Part shown: piece by piece, positions 59,795-64,000 of the stretch
Layout of the letters: the number at the start of each line of letters is the position of its first letter
How positions within the stretch are numbered: position 1 is the stretch's first letter
Origin: Pseudoduganella plicata
GTDB lineage: Bacteria > Pseudomonadota > Gammaproteobacteria > Burkholderiales > Burkholderiaceae_D
Assembly: GCF_004421005.1 (NCBI RefSeq)
Contig: NZ_CP038026.1
Span: 5,642,001 to 5,706,000, forward strand
Length of the DNA stretch: 64,000 nt
Direction: 5' to 3'
Notes under the pieces: model-generated
The model's database searches: none
What the model was told of the DNA's origin: nothing
Seen by the model: only the letters and a program-made list of their open reading frames with translations
Position numbers and translations under genes: made by a program

Positions 59795-60745
59795 TTACTC
59801 TTGCGCTTCGAGGTAGCGCTGGGCGTCCAGCGCGGCCATGCAGCCCGTGCCGGCGCTCGTGATGGCCTGGCGGTAGACGTGGTCCTGCACGTCACCGGCG
59901 GCGAACACGCCGGGGATCGATGTCGACGTCGCCATGCCTTCCGTGCCGGCACGCGTTTTCAGGTAGCCGTTGTGCATGTCCAGCTGGCCTTCGAAGATGC
60001 CCGTGTTCGGCTTGTGGCCGATTGCCACGAACAAGCCGTGCACGGAAATATTCGACAGTTCGCCGTCGTTCGACTTCAGCGTCAGGCCCGTCACGCCGCT
60101 CGTATCGCCCGTCACTTCATGCAGGCTGTTGTTCAGTTTCAGCTCGATCTTGCCCTCGGCAACCTTGGCCATCAGGCGGTCGACGAGGATCGGCTCGGCG
60201 CGGAACTTGTCGCGGCGGTGGATCAGCGTGACCTTGTTGGCGATGTTCGACAGGTACAGCGCTTCCTCGACCGCCGTGTTGCCGCCGCCGATGACGGCCA
60301 CTTCCTGGCCGCGGTAGAAGAAGCCGTCGCAGGTGGCGCAGGCGGAAACGCCGCGACCCATGAATTCCTCTTCCGACGGCAGGCCCAGGTACTGTGCCGA
60401 CGCGCCGGTGGCGATGATCAGCGCGTCGCAGGTGTATTCACCGGCGTCGCCGATCAGGCGGAATGGCTTCTCCGACAACCTGGCCGTGTGGATATGGTCG
60501 AACACGATCTCGGTATTGAAACGCTCGGCGTGCTGCAGCAGGCGCTGCATCAGCTCCGGCCCCTGCACGCCCAGCGGGTCGCCGGGCCAGTTCTCGACGT
60601 CCGTCGTGGTCATCAGCTGGCCGCCCTGTTCGACGCCGGTCACGAGCATCGGCTTCAGGTTGGCGCGCGCGGCGTAGACGGCGGCGCTGTAGCCGGCTGG
60701 GCCGGAGCCAAGAATCAGGACGCGGGCGTGTTTGGTAGTGGTCAT
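59795..60745 (-). CDS. trxB: Thioredoxin reductase
   Basis: A 316-residue flavoprotein that passes electrons from NADPH to thioredoxin. FAD binding is marked by GSGPAGYSAAVYAARAN, the redox pair is C136-A-T-C139, NADPH binding is GGGNTAVEEALYL and the C-terminal FAD motif is GVFAAGDVQD. Length matches E. coli TrxB (321). The ATG at 60745 has AGAAGAAG upstream. It is divergent from ftsK; the 355-base gap 60746-61100 holds a possible -10 TAAAAT (60993-60998) for ftsK but no gene. Confidence 0.96.
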   Translation of the reverse strand: MTTTKHARVLILGSGPAGYSAAVYAARANLKPMLVTGVEQGGQLMTTTDVENWPGDPLGVQGPELMQRLLQHAERFNTEIVFDHIHTARLSEKPFRLIGDAGEYTCDALIIATGASAQYLGLPSEEEFMGRGVSACATCDGFFYRGQEVAVIGGGNTAVEEALYLSNIANKVTLIHRRDKFRAEPILVDRLMAKVAEGKIELKLNNSLHEVTGDTSGVTGLTLKSNDGELSNISVHGLFVAIGHKPNTGIFEGQLDMHNGYLKTRAGTEGMATSTSIPGVFAAGDVQDHVYRQAITSAGTGCMAALDAQRYLEAQE

Positions 60746-61100
60746 GGAGCTTCTTCTCGCGAGATTGGGATACAACGAAAGTTGGGGCATTGCCGTGAAG
60801 AACAAGAGCGGAGTCTTGCACAAGAGCTGCGTCTTGCGCACCCGACGATTCACGGCAGCAAACAGCGATTATAAAGGGAATGACGCCAAACCGTTCCGGC
60901 CGCCCCCGCCGTTCCGGGAAAGAACGGCACCGAAGGCGCACATATATATGCAACCGGCTGCAACAGAAAGGCCGGCTGGCCCGTGGATGCCTTAAAATAC
61001 GGGCATTAGAAGCAACTTTACCCTGCGACAAATTCCGTGCGCAACAAAACCGGGGTCAACAGAGCCCAGAGCCGCACCCCAGAGCCCCTAAGCAACAAAC

Positions 61101-63581
61101 ATGAGCAAAACGAGTCAACCGACCAGTAACAGCAGCAGTGGCAGCTACCGGCGTACGGCCATCGAACGTCAGCCGCTGCCGAACCGGCTGGTGCGGCTGC
61201 TGTCCGAAGCGCGCTGGTTCGCCCTGGCCGCGGTCTGCCTGTATTTCATCCTCATCATGGCCAGCTACCACAAGGTCGATCCCGGCTGGTCGCATGCGAG
61301 CCTCGTGCCGAAGGTGTCGAACCTGGGCGGCCGGGCCGGCGCGTGGGTGTCCGACCTGATGCTGTTCATCTTCGGTTTTTCCGCCTGGTGGTGGTGCCTG
61401 TATCTGGTGCGATACGTCTGGCGCGGCTACCGCCGCCTGACGCGCACCTTCCTGCTCGAGCAGCCGCCCGAGGAAGATCCGGAGCACAGCCACGAAGGCT
61501 TCATCCGCCTGATCGGTTTTGTCCTGCTGCTGATCGGCAGCATGGGCCTCGAGTACCTGCGCCTGCGCACCCTGCACGTGGAGCTGCCGCGCGCGGCCGG
61601 CGGCGTGCTGGGGCAGCTGATCGGTAACGCCGCCCACGTCGGGCTGGGCTCGACCGGCGGCACGCTGATGCTGCTGCTGCTGTTCGCCATCGGCTTCTCG
61701 CTGTTCTTCCACGTCTCGTGGATGGCCGTGGCCGAGCGCATCGGCGAAACGATCGAGCTGTCGATCGAATGGGTGATCATGCGCTACCAGGACCGCGAGG
61801 ACCGGCGCCAGGGCATGGCCGCCACTGTCAAGCGCGAGGAGGTCGTCGTCAAGGAGCGCGAGAAGCAGGTCGAGCGTCATCCCGAGCTGCTGCAGAAGCT
61901 GGCCGCCAGGGCAGTCAAGGCAGTCAAGGGCGAAGACAAGGCGGAGCCGGCAGCCGCGCCGGCCGCTGCGGCGCCGGCCGCCGCAGCGCCAGCGGTCCCA
62001 ACGATCATCCGCGTCGAACCGCAGATGGTGTCGATACCGAAATCGGAACGGGCCGAGAAAGAAAAGCAGGCGCCGCTGTTCAGCGACATCGAGAACACGG
62101 ACATGCCGCCGCTGGCGCTGCTGGACGAGGCGCCGCCGGCGCAGGAGACGGTGGCCGTCGAGACGCTGGAATTCACCAGCCGCCTGATCGAGAAGAAGCT
62201 GTCGGACTTCGGCGTCGAAGCGAAAGTCGTCGCGGCGTACCCGGGGCCTGTCGTCACGCGCTACGAGATCGAGCCGGCGACGGGCGTCAAGGGCAGCCAG
62301 ATCGTCAACCTGGCGCGCGACCTGGCGCGCTCGCTGTCGCTGACGTCGATCCGCGTCGTCGAGACGATCCCGGGCAAGAACTACATGGCGCTGGAGCTGC
62401 CGAACGCAAAGCGGCAGATCGTGCGCCTGTCCGAGATCGTCGGCTCGAAGGTGTATGCGGACAACGCCTCGTCGCTGACCGTCGCGCTGGGCAAGGACAT
62501 CGCCGGCAAGCCCGTCGTGGCCGACCTGGCCAAGATGCCCCACCTGCTGGTGGCCGGTACCACGGGTTCCGGTAAGTCCGTCGGCATCAACGCGACGATC
62601 CTGTCGCTGCTGTACAAGTCCGACCCGCACGACGTCCGGATGATCCTGATCGATCCGAAGATGCTGGAGATGTCGGTGTACGAAGGCATTCCGCACCTGC
62701 TGGCGCCCGTCGTCACGGACATGCGCCAAGCCGGCCATGCGCTGAACTGGGCCGTCAACGAGATGGAGCGGCGCTACAAGCTGATGTCGAAACTGGGGGT
62801 GCGTAACCTGGCCGGCTACAACGCCAAGATCGCCGAAGCGAAGAAGCGCGAGGAGCACATCCCGAACCCGTTTTCCATCACGCCCGATTCGCCGGAGCCG
62901 CTGGAGAAGCTGCCGACGATCGTCATCATCATCGACGAACTGGCCGACCTGATGATGGTGGTCGGGAAGAAGGTCGAGGAACTGATCGCCCGTATCGCGC
63001 AAAAGGCGCGTGCGGCGGGCCTGCACTTGATTCTGGCCACGCAGCGCCCATCTGTGGACGTGATCACGGGCCTGATCAAGGCGAACATCCCGACGCGTAT
63101 CGCGTTCCAGGTGTCGTCGAAGATCGACTCGCGCACGATTCTGGACCAGATGGGCGCCGAGACGCTGCTGGGCATGGGCGACATGCTGTACATGCCGCCC
63201 GGGACCGGCCTGCCGATCCGCGTGCACGGCGCGTTCGTGTCGGACGAGGAAGTGCACCGCGTCGTCGCCCACCTGAAGCTGCAGGGCGAACCGAACTACA
63301 TCGACGGCATCCTCGAAGGCGGCACGCTGGAGGATGGCAGCGGTGGCGAAGGCGCCGCGGCGGGCGAGGGCGGCGGCGAGGCCGACCCGATGTACGACCA
63401 GGCCGTGCAGGTGGTACTGAAGAACCGCCGCGCCTCGATCTCGCTGGTGCAGCGTCACCTGCGCATCGGCTACAACCGCGCGGCGCGCCTGCTGGAACAA
63501 ATGGAACAGAGCGGCGTCGTCTCCGCCATGCAATCGAACGGCAACCGGGACATTCTCGTCCCCGCCGCTTCCGCAGAATAA
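61101..63581 (+). CDS. ftsK: DNA translocase FtsK
   Basis: An 826-residue septal DNA translocase. Four or five N-terminal transmembrane helices (about 30-215) anchor it at the division site, then comes a short Ala/Pro linker, shorter than the 600-residue linker of E. coli FtsK. The RecA-like motor has Walker A GTTGSGKS near 488 and Walker B TIVIIIDELADLMM near 608. The C-terminal gamma winged-helix domain (about 762-826, SISLVQRHLRIGYNRAARLL) reads KOPS polarity and activates XerD at dif. Followed 10 bases later by lolA. Confidence 0.96.
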   Translation: MSKTSQPTSNSSSGSYRRTAIERQPLPNRLVRLLSEARWFALAAVCLYFILIMASYHKVDPGWSHASLVPKVSNLGGRAGAWVSDLMLFIFGFSAWWWCLYLVRYVWRGYRRLTRTFLLEQPPEEDPEHSHEGFIRLIGFVLLLIGSMGLEYLRLRTLHVELPRAAGGVLGQLIGNAAHVGLGSTGGTLMLLLLFAIGFSLFFHVSWMAVAERIGETIELSIEWVIMRYQDREDRRQGMAATVKREEVVVKEREKQVERHPELLQKLAARAVKAVKGEDKAEPAAAPAAAAPAAAAPAVPTIIRVEPQMVSIPKSERAEKEKQAPLFSDIENTDMPPLALLDEAPPAQETVAVETLEFTSRLIEKKLSDFGVEAKVVAAYPGPVVTRYEIEPATGVKGSQIVNLARDLARSLSLTSIRVVETIPGKNYMALELPNAKRQIVRLSEIVGSKVYADNASSLTVALGKDIAGKPVVADLAKMPHLLVAGTTGSGKSVGINATILSLLYKSDPHDVRMILIDPKMLEMSVYEGIPHLLAPVVTDMRQAGHALNWAVNEMERRYKLMSKLGVRNLAGYNAKIAEAKKREEHIPNPFSITPDSPEPLEKLPTIVIIIDELADLMMVVGKKVEELIARIAQKARAAGLHLILATQRPSVDVITGLIKANIPTRIAFQVSSKIDSRTILDQMGAETLLGMGDMLYMPPGTGLPIRVHGAFVSDEEVHRVVAHLKLQGEPNYIDGILEGGTLEDGSGGEGAAAGEGGGEADPMYDQAVQVVLKNRRASISLVQRHLRIGYNRAARLLEQMEQSGVVSAMQSNGNRDILVPAASAE

Positions 63582-63591
63582 GGAAAACATT

Positions 63592-64000
63592 ATGCATCGT
63601 TTTGGTTTCACCCTGGCCGCAGCCCTGCTGTGCGCATCCACCGTCCATGCGGCCGCGCTGGACCAGTTCAAGACATTCGTCGGCTCGACCAAGGCCGCGC
63701 GCGGCGAATTCACGCAGACGCTGACGAAAAACGTCGACGGCGCGAAAAAGACGTCGGCGCCGTCGACGGGCACGTTCCTGTTCGCCCGTCCCGGCAAATT
63801 CATCTGGCAGTACCAGAAGCCTTACGAGCAGCTGCTGCAGGCGGACGGCGAGCAGCTCTACATCTACGACAAGGACCTGAACCAGGTCACCGTGAAGAAG
63901 CTGGGCGACGCACTGGGTTCGTCGCCGGCCGCCATCCTGTTCGGCAGTAACGACCTGGAGAAGAACTTCACGCTGTCCGAAGCGGGCACGCGCGACGGGC
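63592..64000 (+). CDS. lolA: Outer-membrane lipoprotein carrier LolA, 5' part
   Basis: The first 136 codons of a periplasmic chaperone that carries lipoproteins from LolCDE to LolB. A signal peptide (TLAAALLCASTVHAAA) is followed by LDQFKTFVGSTKAARGEFTQ, the LolA-typical GTFLFARPGKFIWQYQKPYEQ and LLQADGEQLYIYDKDLNQVTVKKL. The gene runs off the window end. AAGGAAAA precedes the ATG. The ftsK-lolA order is common in Proteobacteria and supports the call. Confidence 0.94.
   Translation, partial: MHRFGFTLAAALLCASTVHAAALDQFKTFVGSTKAARGEFTQTLTKNVDGAKKTSAPSTGTFLFARPGKFIWQYQKPYEQLLQADGEQLYIYDKDLNQVTVKKLGDALGSSPAAILFGSNDLEKNFTLSEAGTRDG

Noticed and set aside
61030..61090. ACCGGGGTC near ftsK as another REP-like element
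   Set aside because: Only one core is recognisable and no complementary partner lies at the right distance.
61056..63803. 915-codon open frame antisense to ftsK
   Set aside because: It is a shadow of ftsK; the His/Gln/Arg-rich translation does not look like a protein.

Overview
The window is ordinary bacterial chromosome with high GC and strong G/C preference at third codon positions. Gene content and order point to a betaproteobacterium of the Oxalobacteraceae, probably Massilia or a close relative (Duganella, Pseudoduganella). Supporting signs are hemC-hemD-hemX-hemY beside ppc, nadE followed by a PII gene, trxB divergent from ftsK-lolA, an RpoD with a long N-terminal extension, and GGGGTC-type palindromic repeats between genes. 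The genus is inferred from protein resemblance and context; no search was run. I see no prophage, insertion sequence, CRISPR array, rRNA or tRNA.

Layout. 1-4.6 kb holds housekeeping and repair genes: a YfcF-type glutathione transferase, a YgjP-like metallopeptidase, the Cho endonuclease, uridine kinase and a class-V aminotransferase. 4.8-7.8 kb is a tight modABC-modE molybdate operon behind a clear ModE operator. 8-10.2 kb is a stress cluster (Dps, KGG protein, hemerythrin) with a dense patch of palindromic repeats. 10.4-13 kb holds purU, yaeQ and a serine hydrolase. 13.1-16.3 kb is a copper-handling operon (DUF2946, PCu(A)C chaperone, TonB-dependent receptor). 16.6-21.6 kb carries a DUF2807 protein, an RlmI-like gene lacking its methyltransferase half, two c-type cytochromes, a DEDD exonuclease and a ProQ/FinO protein. 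21.6-24.6 kb is rpoD behind a leader of over 500 bp that contains an internal intrinsic terminator.

24.7-32.3 kb carries a secreted SMP-30-like protein, a ketopantoate reductase, small genes, a second DUF2807 protein and a very large heparinase II/III-type lyase. 32.5-40.3 kb is ppc divergent from hemCDXY, then pyrophosphatase with a textbook terminator. 40.5-48.6 kb is accessory: an outer-membrane barrel, a patch of decayed coding sequence, a Tat-exported sulfatase, an unknown protein, a metallo-beta-lactamase-fold protein with a divergent LysR regulator, a GH19 chitinase lipoprotein and an L,D-transpeptidase. 48.6-54 kb is a two-partner secretion pair (TpsB transporter, TpsA adhesin). 54.5-64 kb returns to core genes: a DUF482 acyltransferase, nadE, PII, a TRIC-type channel, Smr, trxB, ftsK and the start of lolA.

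No dramatic unknown system stands out. The items most worth following are the rpoD leader and its terminator, the two families of palindromic repeats, the RlmI-like protein truncated at its domain boundary, the copper operon with a palindrome over its -10 box, the orphan cytochrome pair, and the decayed coding patch near 41.4 kb.
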